Under the pieces are notes generated by a model. That model worked only from the letters and a program-made list of their open reading frames with translations, made no database searches and was not told the origin of the DNA. Below are positions 22,901 through 33,852 of a stretch of DNA of 64,000 nucleotides, in pieces; position 1 is the first letter of the stretch, and every line of letters begins with the position of its first letter. The DNA is from Mesostigma viride. Lineage: Eukaryota; Streptophyta; Mesostigmatophyceae; Mesostigmatales; Mesostigmataceae. The stretch spans positions 1,303,252 through 1,367,251 of the forward strand of contig RPFO01000667.1 of NCBI GenBank assembly GCA_009746045.1, in the 5' to 3' direction. The position numbers and the translations under genes are program-made.

Positions 22901-24794
22901 TAGCAGTTTCAATTGACATGATACATTTTCAGAGTAGCATACAACACACACAGAGAGAGCGCATGAGAGGGTCCATTATCTGAGAAAGGGGCGCGCCGCC
23001 GTGTGCCAGGTGACAGAGGACAACATTACAGCAGGCAATCGCAGGCAAATACCAGGAAAAAAACATGATCCACCGCACGTGCTGCAATCCCTGCAACAAC
23101 TTTGTGCCTGGAGACACGATATTATCTACTTACCTCTGGGCTTATTTACATAGAGCGCAGCAAAGGACGGCATACCAAGGCTATTAATTACCTAGATCGC
23201 AGCAAAGGACGGCATACCAAGGCTATTATTTACATAGATCGCAGCAAAGGACGGCATACCAAGGCTATTTTAAATGGAGCACTGGCCCTGGCGCCACGTG
23301 GCGATGCATGCGTTGCGCGGTTTAGCTGCAGGAGACAATTATGAGAGGAGAGCCGTGGCAGGCGTGGACAGCTCCAATAGCTCACTCCCATACGACAATG
23401 CTCAAACGCGCTCGGAGCCCTAACTCCCTCCCCTCCCCTCCCCTCCCCTCCCCTCCCCTCCCCTCCCCTCCCCTCCCCTCCCCTCCCCTCCCCTCCCCTC
23501 CCCTCCCCTCCCCTCCCCTCCCCTCCCCTCCCCTCCCCTCCCCTCCCCTCCCCTCCCCTCCCCTCCCCTCCCCTCCCCTCCCCTCCCCTCCCCTCCCCTC
23601 CCCTCCCCTCCCCTCCCCTCCCCTCCCCTCCCCTCCCCTCCCATCGGCATCCCAGCCCTTCCCACTCATCCATTTGTCCCCGTGTGTTCCCTCGTGTTCC
23701 CTCACGCCATCCAGTTCTTCATCCTTCCTACCCAGCCCATGCCATCCATGCCCCTTACCCATTCCAATCCATTCCATTTCCACCCCTTTGTGCGCACGTT
23801 CCAAGGGCGATGCCTCCTACATGTGAGCAGTATAAGCGCGCGCCTGCGCCACACGAGCGAACATCCTTACATATGAGTAAATTGCGCGCTGCTTGGTGCT
23901 CAGTAGGACCACCCCTGGTCGTGGGGCAGGCTATCGAACCCACCGCGCCGCAGCAGGTGCATACCATCACCCTTGCTGCAAGAGCGTGCGTTGCTTCGGG
24001 CATGTGGGGTGTGGCCCGTCAACTGGCGCAACCACAGGTGCCATTACTCGCCACGAAACCCCTCGACTACTCTGCAAACCAGACATTAGGCTTACCTCAG
24101 ATAGCGGTTGACTGCCGAATCCAAAGCCCCTTATGCTGCTCCCCACGGGGCTCCGTCTCGCCCAGGGTATAGCGGGGAACTTCACGACGTGGCCCTGGAG
24201 ATAGCCCCGGCTGGGGCCGACATTCACATTGGAATCTGGCATCGAACTTGACATTGTAGACATCACCCCTCCTGACAAGGTGTCAGAAACGGTGGTTAGC
24301 TTGGAGCCACCCGAGCTTTGGGTCCCACGTTTCTTGCCTCGGTTAAGGTGCGCCTCGCAGTACTTCTTTCCATTCATCGACAAGCTGCCACACTGCCATT
24401 TTTTCCCATCCGTGCGCCTGCATCGTTGCGCCATAATTGGCATTTCTCCCACGCCACTACGGCCCAGCATTACGTAACTCCCTCCCCGGCTCATATACTC
24501 GTTCCGACCTGCCGAGTATGATTGCGAGACAGACAACTCCCCACTGCACGCGGGCACTGCGAGGCTCTGCGTCCTAGCGACGTCGCGTATCAAACGGTCC
24601 CGCAACTCCGACGGCACAGCGGATCCAGACATTAGGAACTTAAAAATCAGTAATTGCAGATGCAGCCTCCTGGCATCCTCTTTTCGGAAGACTGACGGGT
24701 AAGCTTGCTGGTATGGCGCGGGCAGGATATCCGAATCCATCTTAGCACTACATGCTCCCACGCGATCATCGCATGCAAAACTATGCCCCTCCAT
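19910..24794 (-). CDS. GRF-like transcription factor (QLQ-type + WRC domains)
   Basis: Growth-regulating factors are plant nuclear transcription regulators: QLQ binds the GIF coactivator and WRC carries a C3H zinc motif for DNA contact. Exons on the minus strand: 24794-24096, 22798-22038, 21306-19910, with GTAAGC and GTGAGA donors and CAG acceptors that keep phase. Taking the ATG at 24794, residues 36-62 form a QLQ-like segment (RLHLQLLIFKFLMSG) and 124-157 a WRC domain (CRRTDGKKWQC...YCEAH), with C125, C135, C146 and H149 spaced CX9CX10CX2H. The remaining ~720 residues are Gly/Ser/Pro-rich with His/Gln runs. The first Gln of QLQ is Asp. The frame breaks at a 12-G run near 20222-20233; downstream coding (KRKFSMDEPRMS...) continues in the next frame to a stop at 19910. 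The start codon is uncertain; another Met lies 18 codons in. Confidence 0.8.
23151..23272. repeat. 42-bp tandem repeat, three units, in GRF-like intron 1
   Basis: Three nearly identical 42-bp units containing GCAGCAAAGGACGGCATACC, differing mainly at AATTACC/ATTTACA. Confidence 0.9.
23423..23641. repeat. CCCTC pentanucleotide array in GRF-like intron 1
   Basis: About 43 near-perfect copies of CTCCC. On the transcribed (minus) sense this is GGGAG, another G-rich intronic tract. The open Gly-Arg-Glu and Pro-Ser-Leu frames through it are artefacts. Confidence 0.95.
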
Positions 24795-26576
24795 TGGATA
24801 TATTTTAATTCCTCTACATGTGGAAATTCTACCACGTACTAGGGAAGTGCGCCCATCGCGGCCCCACCATGAGACGACGCTCGGGTAACCCAACGCACGA
24901 CGGTCCGGGCTCCTCGTAAGCTGCCAAACAACACACAAAAGGAAAAAATCTCTTGGCCTGTGTCCATGTAAGGCCTAGAGGAGCGCGCGTGGCAAGGCCG
25001 GTACGGAGAGATCGTCAATAGGCATAATTTGCGTTCGGGGTTCCTTGCTATTGGGCGGCCGTACCTCGTCAGCAGCACGTCCGGTCACAACCTGCTCGTT
25101 CGGCTTCTGATCGTGGCCACGGCTCGAGCTGAACGGGGCAACTCGCAAGGAAGTCCGTAGTCGAATCCAAAGTACAGACCATTTCCAATGAACGAGCCAA
25201 ATCAAAACCACTGGCGAGAGGGGAAGCTCTGGCGATACGAGCAGATCCAATGAAATTTGCTGATGCACGTTATGATGAAACGCCCGTTGAAATACCAAAC
25301 GGTTCGCCCCCCGACGTTTCGCCCCCGCGCCATAATTTAATGCAGTCAGCATTTGTCAGTCAACAACGTTTTTCGGGAAGATTCAGAGGGATACGGCTGG
25401 CCAGTTTTTTTCATTCGTTTCCTCAGCAGGGGGGACAGGAAATTCCTAGCCAGATGGATTACCTATTGACTTGCTTGGTGTCATCACACTGCTCGCCCAC
25501 GGATTCCCTCACAACCGCCTTCTCGGTTGCCAACCAATAAAAGTTGAGAAATCGAACGATCTTGGGTAGGATCCTGGATGATACGATGTTGAATTAGGCA
25601 TGTGGCCATGTGTGCAGCTACGGAACATGACTACATGTAAGATCCAACTGATTGACTGACTGACTGACAAGTTGTTGTTGGTGTTGTTGTGTCCCACGCC
25701 TGACAAGTAAGACAAGTCGCACGACTGACAAGTAAGATTTTGATATCGAGAGTTCGAGTTGACGAACTTGAAATGCGGAACGGCGGTGTCGATGTACATC
25801 ATGTTTAGCCGGATCCCGGTCTACACAAAACTGTCTACACAGGGGGGGTGTCCAAAAACAAGAAAATTTACACGACGCTGGATTTTTCCGGGTAAATGGG
25901 TATTTTTTATTAACAACCAATAGGAATTCTGACAGATTCTGAGTGCCCTCATCGAGATCTTGTTGTTGTTGTACGTTGTTGCTGTTGCCCACGCCGCAAC
26001 TTTTTTTTTTTGAGACTACACAGTCGTCAATCCGCCATATCCAATACCAAGCAGATTCCCGAATCCTAACGACACCGAGCTTCTCTTCTTCGAAGTGCCC
26101 AAGCTACACTCGTATTGATAATTTGATATGATTTTTTTTTTTGAGACTCTGTCATCTACTTGTTGTGGTTGTTGTTGTTGCCCACGCCGCACCGAAGCTC
26201 TGGAGACTGAAATCCATGATAAAATGCCTTATCTATCGGATTGAAATTAACGCTAACTTGCGTGCTTAGTGACAAGATATTGGAACGTCGATCTACGTTT
26301 AGGTAAATGTCCATGCCGCCCCCGTTAATATCCGGAATGTTTCTCCCGCCATGGCCGCTGCCGGGGGTCGGTCTGCTGTCTTGCACTTACGGCGCCTGAG
26401 TAATTTACGCGCCCGCAGGCCCACCGGCTGCGGGCTGACAGGCGAGCCTTGTTGTTTGTGTTGTTGTGTCCCACGCCGCCCAGAGGCGAGCCTTGTATGC
26501 AGGCTACGGACCTGCTTGGAGTACCACACCACTAGGCTCGGGTGAGTCTGGATGCGCATCCAGACTCATGAGTCTG
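24795..26576. other. Region upstream of the GRF-like gene; four spaced TTG-rich motif copies
   Basis: No gene is supported. Copies of a TTGTTGTT-rich block ending in (T)CCCACGCC occur at about 25670-25705, 25965-25999, 26158-26189 and 26450-26482, spaced roughly 290, 195 and 290 bp. 26543-26568 is a perfect 26-bp palindrome (half-site TGAGTCTGGATGC) ten bases before the LINE target site. The promoter of the GRF-like gene should lie in the left part, but I see no decisive element. Confidence 0.6.
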
Positions 26577-26594
26577 AAAAATATGGTCCGGCCT
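26577..26594. repeat. Target-site duplication of the LINE, left copy
   Basis: AAAAATATGGTCCGGCCT here and at 62098-62115, flanking the two halves of one LINE 35.5 kb apart. Confidence 0.9.
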
Positions 26595-26656
26595 AGAGCA
26601 TAAAATTCCGGCAAGAGCATAAAATTCAAGGCCCGGGGGTCACGGCCAACAAAGCA

Positions 26657-28376
26657 GTGAGAGCACTAGCTCCTAATAGTGAGAGTCGCTGGGCCTGGGC
26701 GCGAGGAACCCAGGGGGGCACAGCTTTGATTCAATACCGTAAAACGGCTTCCTCACACCTCACCTGCCACACTTGGTCCCAACCGGTAGATACGGCGGCG
26801 GCTCAATGGCAAGGCCGCTGGGTACGACAGCACATCACCTGGGGTAGCAAGCAGGGGTACCTTCTTTCAATTTACGCCCCAACCGATCCAGCTGAACAAC
26901 ATAATTTTTTCAAAGACATGTTTCAGATGATCCACGCCATTATTTCCCACGGCCTGGAGGTCATATTGATGGGTGATTTCAATCTAGACATGGCGGCGCA
27001 CCCTCAATCACGTACAAACCCCTTTCACGAACAGCTACTAGAGCTTAACCTACACGACCTACTGCGCTCCAGGGACAACGACCACACTTGGCTTGCAACA
27101 CGCGACGGTCACCGCATCACACGCCGTCTAGACAGAATCTATGCCACGCACGCTTGGGCGGACCTTGTATGTCATGCTAGGGTAGATCGCTCTATCACTC
27201 TTTCGGACCACTACCCTTGTATTATCACCTTAACGCACCACACCCCACCGACGCGGGGACCCGGTATCCCCCGCTTCAACCGAGACTTATTGAGGGATCA
27301 AACATTCACGGCTCAAGTAAAAGCTTTTTGGCGAGAGTGGGGGGCCAGCATCCCTCACTATACCGATCATTGTCGATGGATGCAAGCCGGCCTACAACAT
27401 GTATTGCAACTTTCCAAGAAATACACTGCTGAGCTTAGACAACAGAAAGGCCATGAATACCGATGTTACGAACGTATTGTCAACCGTCTACAACTTAAGC
27501 AAACACTCACTACTTATGACATGGCGAAAATGCAACAAGCCCAGCTAGCCTTGGACAAACTGCGATACGAAAGACACGCCAACGCCATAGATGCGGAAAA
27601 CCTTTGGTGGCACACAACGGGGGAAAAAATGAATAAAGAATATTTTGCACTTCTCCCCAAGCAACGAACACACACGCTGATAACTGAAATTCACGACGAC
27701 CAGGGCATCCACACCGACACCCATTCCATACTAAACAGCGGTCATCAATATTTTACGAAGTTATTCCGAAGTAAACCGCACCCTCAAGCACCTCAAGCTA
27801 TCCACCAAGTCCTTCAGGCGATACCACGGCGCCTCACCACCACGCAGCAGCAAGAACTAGATCAGACACCCACACAAGCTGAGACACAGGCTGCTATGCT
27901 CAAAATCAAACTCGGCAGTGCACCCGGCGTGGACGGCATCCCTGTAGAATTTTGGAGGAAGTTTTGGCCCGACCTTTCTGCCGGCTTTTACAAATGCGTC
28001 CTCGAAGTATGGCGCACAGGTATCGTCCCTGGCAACTGGGCAGAAACCGCACTAATCCTCATATTTAAAAAGGGGTCTAAAACTCAATGGCAAAACTACC
28101 GTCCCATACGACTACTCACGGTTGCGTACAAAATCATCAGTAAAATACTACAACTACGCATTTACACAGTACTCGACGACCTAATCGGTCCGGAACAAGT
28201 CGGCTTCCGCGCTAACCTACACATAAACGATAGCATTACCATGCTTATGGACATAGTGGAAAAAGCGTGGCGCCACAACATACTCGGCATCATACTATTC
28301 TGGGATTTCAAAAAAGCTTTTGACCGCATGTGTTGGGACTACCTCGAGAAGACATTGCGCGGTTTCGGATTTGGGG
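26657..28376 (+). pseudogene. LINE ORF2: APE endonuclease and reverse transcriptase fingers/palm
   Basis: This segment encodes the nicking endonuclease and first half of the reverse transcriptase used for target-primed reverse transcription. Endonuclease motifs are LMGDFNLD (about residue 106), RRLDRIYAT (about 154) and SDHYPCI (about 182); the N-terminal Asn and Glu motifs are absent because of 5' truncation. Reverse transcriptase motifs are GSAPGVDGIPVEFW, NYRPIRLLTVAYKI, GFRANLHINDSI and FWDFKKAFDRM, which supplies the first catalytic Asp. The frame breaks in the GGGG run at about 28373; the protein resumes in the next frame as TFTHVTIGMIKS. The starting residue is only the left end of the open frame, not a natural start. 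Confidence 0.9.
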
Positions 28377-29340
28377 CACTTTCACACATGTCACCATCGG
28401 TATGATTAAATCGCTCTCATGGACCCTACTCCTAAACGGGCACTTCTCACGCACAGGCACTAGCTCTAGGTCACTCCCACAAGGCGACTGCATGTCCCCG
28501 CTCCTGTTTCTTCTTGCGCATGCCGGGCTGTTCTTTTTGCACGCTCGCGACAACAGGATCAGGGGCTTCCCCATCCAAGGTAAACCGCGAGGTTTGTTCC
28601 AAACTGCTTATGTTGATGACACCACTAATGTCTGTACCTCCACTACCGATGTGCATGCTATCATGGAGAATATCACGACATACTCTATGGCCTCTCAACA
28701 GCGGTGTAACGTGCAAAAGTCCACGGGGCTGCACATCGGGAGAGGATCCTCCCCCCGCTTATCACTCCCTAATCTGCCTGTGACATGGGTCCAGCCAGAC
28801 GGTCACCACCTATTACATAACTGCCCTATCGGCTGCACTATGGATGGACGTCTTGCTGAACACCCCACCTTTTTGTATGACAACACAACACACAGTGGCA
28901 AACTCACAGGCATGCTCCAAGCGGCATCAAGATGGGCAGCGGTTCCCCGTCTCAGCCTACGGGGCAGGGTCCTCATCACCAACCAAATGTTATTCTCCAA
29001 AGTGCTCTACTACTGCCAAGGTCACCCACCTAACGAGTACACCACCAAGATCATCCAACGAATCGGCAGCAATTTTGTTTGGAAACAGCAGGGTATCATA
29101 ACACACACGGTGCCGGGATGGATCGATCGGGACATGTCCTATATGCCATGGGTTCAAGGAGGCTTGGGCTTACATAATATGGAGTGGCGCTTATGGTCAG
29201 TGTACACCAAACAGATCCTAACCGCTTTCATAGGCGTAAACGCACACCCTGGTTGTATGTTGGCACAAGAAGCTTTCGCCACAACCTATATACCCACAAC
29301 AATGGTACATCATGGCACTTGGGGGCAGCAATACTTACAT
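28377..29340 (+). pseudogene. LINE ORF2: reverse transcriptase palm/thumb (YVDD)
   Basis: Continues the reverse transcriptase after a one-base frame break. SLPQGDCMSPLLF is the primer-grip/motif B region and AYVDDTTNV the catalytic YVDD box at about 28608-28634. A thumb-like region follows (LSLRGRVLITNQMLFSK, then YMPWVQGGLGLHNMEW). A second break falls near the GGGGG run at 29321, after which the coding frame moves again (SYKGLSWYWARMWKGY). The catalytic motifs themselves are intact. Confidence 0.88.
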
Positions 29341-30132
29341 GTGCGCTCACTTCGTATAAAGGCTTATCATGGTACTGGGCACGTATGTGGAAAGGTTATA
29401 AGAACCTAAAACCGGACAGAATTGCTCACCCTACCACGCGGGAAGAGGTGGCACGCCAACCATTATATTTCAATGATTTGCTGCGCGATAGTGAGCATAA
29501 TGTGTTTGGTGTTTTAAGCGGCCGCAACCCATATGAGGGCTTTTTGACGGCCAACCCGCCGGTTACGCGAATCATCGATTTATACGCGGCTGACGGTGAC
29601 CGATATCGCCTCCTAACATACACGGAAATCAGTGCGTGGATCGCAAACATGCCCAGCCGACCAGCTTGGGACAACCTTCTACAAGCAATTCCCGCAGGAT
29701 GGCATACCCTCATGACAACTCCACGCAAACCCCTACAAGTCGGGGAATGGGTGAGCTATTACCCGGATCGCGACACGTCCATACATAAGGGCTGCATCGT
29801 TGCGGTCGCGTCGACGGGCGTTACCATACAATTGCTCCAGGAGACACCCAACGGTCAAGGACTTCTCGGCAAATTGATTACATCGTACGCCTACATTCCA
29901 GCATTTCAATGTCACCGCATTCGAGTGGTCCCGTGGTCAAGTGCTGTCACAGGCGTGCATGCTACCCCTGGACCCCACCACAGTGATACGCGACACCACA
30001 TGGCTACATGTTGGCAAGGGGCGACTGGACACGCTCGCTCTAGACCCGCTAGAATTTGGGTGGGTCCTCACATCTGGCGGCACCCCCATGACGAAATGCC
30101 TATTCGAGTACACGGCAGACTGGGGATACCGG
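29341..30132 (+). pseudogene. LINE ORF2: C-terminal region, interrupted by Gypsy-1
   Basis: Downstream of the reverse transcriptase the frame encodes a region of unassigned function (NVFGVLSGRNPYEGF, then WVSYYPDRDTSIHKG). A third shift occurs at about 29900, after which PTTVIRDTTWLHVGKG to DWGYR is coding-like. The segment ends in TAC CGG at 30127-30132. Removing Gypsy-1 and one ACCGG copy joins it in frame to the zinc-finger end at 61266. Confidence 0.75.
30128..30132. repeat. Gypsy-1 target-site duplication, left copy (ACCGG)
   Basis: ACCGG abuts the outer end of the left LTR here and the outer end of the right LTR at 61261-61265. Confidence 0.92.
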
Positions 30133-30705
30133 TGTTACACCGCGGATATCTACCTCCACCTCTACCTCTAATGGGCCTGATACTACCTAAACTGGTCAGA
30201 CCTCCTCTACTCAACCCTCTGGCGAAAGACGAACGTGACGGAGCTGATCTCAATGCATTAACGTAGGTGTTACTATAATACGCCATACAACCATTTATCA
30301 AAACCCGTTTACTCCAGGAATAGAGGAAGGAAACACAACTACACTGCCGTGACCCAAGCCTAAATGTGTTAATTCATTTAACACACGCCGAGTGCACACA
30401 CAAGGGGTAGAACGCGCATAAATGGTCACCAACGGTCCCACACGCTCGGGCCGACATGGCCCTCGCCTACAGATGCACGCTGGTCCACTACATCTACTGA
30501 TGCACGCTGGTCCACTACATTCTACCACAGGATCAGGACCACTAGTAAAGTACGCGGCGCGGCGCCCAACGGCACCCAATGTACCACAGTACTGTTACGA
30601 GGACAATAATGTCCCGGTAGGAGCCTAAACGTAAACCTGGGGACAACCGAGGCAAAAGACCTAATTTACGTCCGTAACTACCACGAATTGTTACGCGACG
30701 TAACA
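30133..30705 (-). repeat. Gypsy-1 3' LTR
   Basis: 573 bp, matching 60688-61260 except for A/G at base 7 and C/A near 30440. Both ends are TG...CA with a TGTTAC/GTAACA terminal inverted repeat. An internal direct repeat, ATGCACGCTGGTCCACTACAT, occurs twice near 30472-30520. Confidence 0.95.
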
Positions 30706-30723
30706 CCTCCCCCCCCACAAAGG
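30706..30723 (-). other. Gypsy-1 polypurine tract
   Basis: Read on the minus strand, CCTTTGTGGGGGGGGAGG directly precedes the 3' LTR. This is the expected position and composition of the plus-strand priming site. Confidence 0.8.
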
Positions 30724-31019
30724 TAGGGAGCCCTCTCCCTACGCACAGGGAGGAAAACAAGGGGTAGGAAACCTAATGCACCCAGCACACACTAACACAG
30801 TCGGCAGGCCATCCAAGATACAAAGCACCAATAGTTCACACGGTCTCCACCACCACGCCTGGAGGTGTAGGGTTAGCCAGCACCAAGCCTGGTGGTAGGT
30901 TCCCCTAACTGCCTGGAACAAAGTCCTTGCCGGGCAGTGTTCAATTATACGGCGTATTATACGGTATAATACGGTATAATACGCGTTATACAAGGTCGAG
31001 CGGATAATTTTTATCCGTT

Positions 31020-32275
31020 TTATACGATTTGCGTATTTTTACGTATAATACGGCGAATAACACGTATGAGCGCGCGTATAATGGGGTTTTCGCGCTCATC
31101 CGAGGTCCGGCAGCCAATTTTTTCGGGCGGGAACCAAGGCGGGAAAGCAAGGGAACTTAGAAACACTACGGAAACCATCCACTGGTTGACATTTGGCGAC
31201 CGTGAGACACAAGGATCTTACAAGCAAGCTACACTGTAGCATGGCAAGTTGGCAACCCAAGTTGGCAACCCTCCATGCTGTTTAGGTCTCTGCCCTTGCC
31301 TCTCGGGCAGCCATGCACCGAATATTAATATAAGTCATACAGAAAACTGACTGGTACGAGAGCATGGCCGCTTTACATTTTCAACTGAAATTTTGTAGGC
31401 ATGATCCTTATGTAGGTCTTGAAAAGCTTATATGCTTGGCCAGGCAACGTTTGGATGTGCGCAGATATGTCTCGACCTTCTGCTCGATGCGGCAACCTCG
31501 TTTCAGCAACCAGGTGGCGACCGTGCATGTGCTAACTGTTGATAGGCGGGAAATGCCCCTACATTTGAACGCGGATAGATGTTTCAGGTTATTCCTTACA
31601 TGATTTATAAGCGACGACGGCCAGGAAAGGCTCGCAGCTACGTCCATCAGGTGGGCATGCTGGCTCCGTCAAGAAAGGTAATATGCGGTTTTGATCTGGT
31701 ACGTGCTATCCTGTTCACGTGTTCATTGTACTGTATCAAGTTGTTGGGTGGATTGTAAAATAGTCATAGACCTGTAATGGAGGTTTTCTGCTTGTCTTTT
31801 GGTTGCTTTACTGCCTCTACGCATTATTGGCTTGTGATGGTTGGGGAATACCACTACGACATGCAGATTTTGGACCATACTTGGTCTGCTATTAGCTTAT
31901 GCTTCATCGAAAGCAGTGACGTAGTGCTTGGCATTGTTTATAAATACGATAAGCTTGATAACGCGATGTTTTTTCTTGCTAAAAACATCTCGAAACAAGT
32001 GGTTTTCTGGCCAGATCTAGCCACTATTTCTTGTTTTGCTCGCCAAAGTCAGCCTTCTTCTTGTGTGCTCCTCATGCATGCAAGAAACATGGAGATGCCC
32101 AGGACCTGCTTGCATGGAAGCATAGCCATCTTACTTCTTTTGCTTTTTTCATCTTTCCATTTCATTTGGCGTTGTTTTTAAGGGTGTAATGCATGCGTAA
32201 TCTAGCTCCTCGTGAACCCCGGTGTACACGTCCAGTGTTCCCAAGCACTGCTGAGCAGTGGCAACCCATGTATCA
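31020..32275. other. Left interior of hAT-1; no recognisable transposase
   Basis: Two small plus-strand frames (31364-31603, 79 codons; 31777-32181, 134 codons) have no recognisable domain. I see no hAT dimerisation motif or catalytic core, so I treat the interval as non-coding filler of a non-autonomous element. Confidence 0.5.
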
Positions 32276-32484
32276 TTGGTGAGCTATGCTCATTTTATCT
32301 ATGACTAACCTGCTGAGCGGAGAATGCAACGCCGTATAGCACCAAAAGGAAAAAATAATTTTAGAAAAAAAATTTTTTGTGCTGGCACCCGTACCCCAGC
32401 CACCCAGGTAGGGGTTGGCTGGAGAGGTGGTTGCTATAAAGGGTGGGCTTCCATTCTAGGGAAGCAGGTTGTTTTCTTTTGCCT
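32276..32484 (+). repeat. Split direct repeat A1
   Basis: 209 bp, starting TTGGTGAGC and ending TTTTGCCT, identical by eye to A2 at 37175-37383. Confidence 0.95.
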
Positions 32485-32552
32485 GAGAACCTCACGTGAC
32501 CACAACACAAAAAACAAAACGCAAGATAACACATCAAGCAGTATAACCTACC

Positions 32553-33656
32553 ATGTCCACAGTGACAGCCCCAGACCGGAATTTCCTAGCGAAACTCAAG
32601 CAAGCAGCCAAGGAGGGATGCACCCCAAAGGAGGCCGCCACTGCGGTTCAGAAGATCCTAGGGGAGGGGAACTGGCTAGAGCGGATCCAGAAGCTCACTC
32701 CGGGGCGTGCCAAGAACGTCATGGACGTCCTGGAGGAACGGGGGTTTGTCAGCGACTGGGATGGGGAGGAGGCCCTGGCCGATGTGCTAGCAGCGCAACT
32801 GGGGGAGGCTATTGCAGAGCCGGACCCACCAGTGTCAGCAGGTGCGGTGGGAACGGGGGGTGTTCCCCCTTCGGCAGGTGGAAGCGGAGGGGCGGGGCAT
32901 GGTGGAGCGGGCGCTGGGGAGGACGATGGCGCTCCTGGGGCGGTCGACCAGGCTGTGGCGGACCTGGACCGAAACCTAGGTCGGCTGCTGGGGACCGAGA
33001 CGGGCTATGCAACGCCAGCTGGAGGGCTTCCATCCCGGCCGGGCAACGCCCGCACTGGCGGCGATATTGGCGACCTAATATCGGCTATGTCGAAGCTGCT
33101 GGACCAGGCAAAGACTCCAGCAGCTGCAAGCCCAGCCGCAGCGGACGACTGCTGGCAGGCTGGCGCGCACGAAGGGGGTGGCGCTGAGTGGGCATGCAGT
33201 GCCGGTGCTGGTGAGCAACATGCTGGAGGCGGTGCTGCCGGGAATGCTGGACTACGCGGAGAGCGTGGGGGGGAAGTCCATCCGTGCATCGTTAATGCTG
33301 ACGATGCACGGCAGCTCAGCCAGCGGGGAGAGGCGGATGCTGCTCCTGCAGATGGCAGGAATTCTGGACACGATGGTGACAGAATTTGGCTACTGGGCCA
33401 CGCCACGCTCCGAAGTAATTCTGGAGCTGGCAGCAGCCGAGTACCTGGCAAAGCTGATCACGGCATGCCAGCTGGTGGATGTGGGGTCGACGGGTGGAAG
33501 GGGACGCCGTCGGCAATGCTGCCATTCCAGGAGGGTGGAGCAATGCTGGCGTCTCCGGCGGTGCGGGCGGCGATGAGCATGGGGAAGCTGCAGCACAAGC
33601 TGGAGCAGGGTCCCGGCAAGAAGGGGCAGGGCGGCCCGTCCAACAACAACAAGTGA
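32553..33656 (+). CDS. Gag-like protein of the tyrosine-recombinase element
   Basis: This is the first ORF, probably the capsid-like protein, and it is not recognised by sequence. The frame starting MSTVTAPDRNFLAKLKQ is coding-like to about 33150. From about 33178 to 33480 the better protein lies one frame over (LVSNMLEAVLPGMLDYAES, then MLLLQMAGILDTMVTEFGY, both amphipathic). The last 55 codons (SPAVRAAMSMGKLQHKLEQ, ending NNNK and a stop) return to the first frame. Two compensating one-base shifts are therefore likely. A Gly/Ala-rich linker spans about residues 95-135. The stop at 33656 lies about 200 bp before the pol ORF. Confidence 0.7.
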   Translation: MSTVTAPDRNFLAKLKQAAKEGCTPKEAATAVQKILGEGNWLERIQKLTPGRAKNVMDVLEERGFVSDWDGEEALADVLAAQLGEAIAEPDPPVSAGAVGTGGVPPSAGGSGGAGHGGAGAGEDDGAPGAVDQAVADLDRNLGRLLGTETGYATPAGGLPSRPGNARTGGDIGDLISAMSKLLDQAKTPAAASPAAADDCWQAGAHEGGGAEWACSAGAGEQHAGGGAAGNAGLRGERGGEVHPCIVNADDARQLSQRGEADAAPADGRNSGHDGDRIWLLGHATLRSNSGAGSSRVPGKADHGMPAGGCGVDGWKGTPSAMLPFQEGGAMLASPAVRAAMSMGKLQHKLEQGPGKKGQGGPSNNNK

Positions 33657-33852
33657 GGGAGCGGTGCCTTCTTCCACTACCTCTTCCAGCACCCCTGCCA
33701 CCTCGTGACTGGTGGCAGCAGGTACGCTCAGGCCGTAGGCGCGATAGGATGAGTCGGGCTTTTAATGCTCGCACACTAGCCTGTCAGACGGTTAGGGCGT
33801 TAAACTGGATGGGGGGGGGGGGCGAGACCCGCCTGCTGTAGATTCAGCCCGT

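Larger units (their letters stand above)
26595..30132 (+). mobile_element. LINE (APE-type non-LTR retrotransposon), 5'-truncated, left part
   Basis: An APE-like endonuclease and reverse transcriptase are encoded on the plus strand. The body stops at 30132, where Gypsy-1 inserted with an ACCGG duplication, and resumes at 61266. It starts with two tandem copies of AGAGCATAAAATTC, then enters the endonuclease domain after its first catalytic motif, so the 5' end is missing. Total element length without Gypsy-1 is about 4.4 kb. Confidence 0.92.

Noticed and set aside
20201-22903. Several 190-270-codon plus-strand ORFs
   Set aside because: Antisense shadows of GC-rich exons 2 and 3 of the GRF-like gene.
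23230-23826. Gly-Glu-Gly-Arg and Pro-Ser-Leu repeat ORFs
   Set aside because: Frames through the CCCTC array in an intron of the GRF-like gene.
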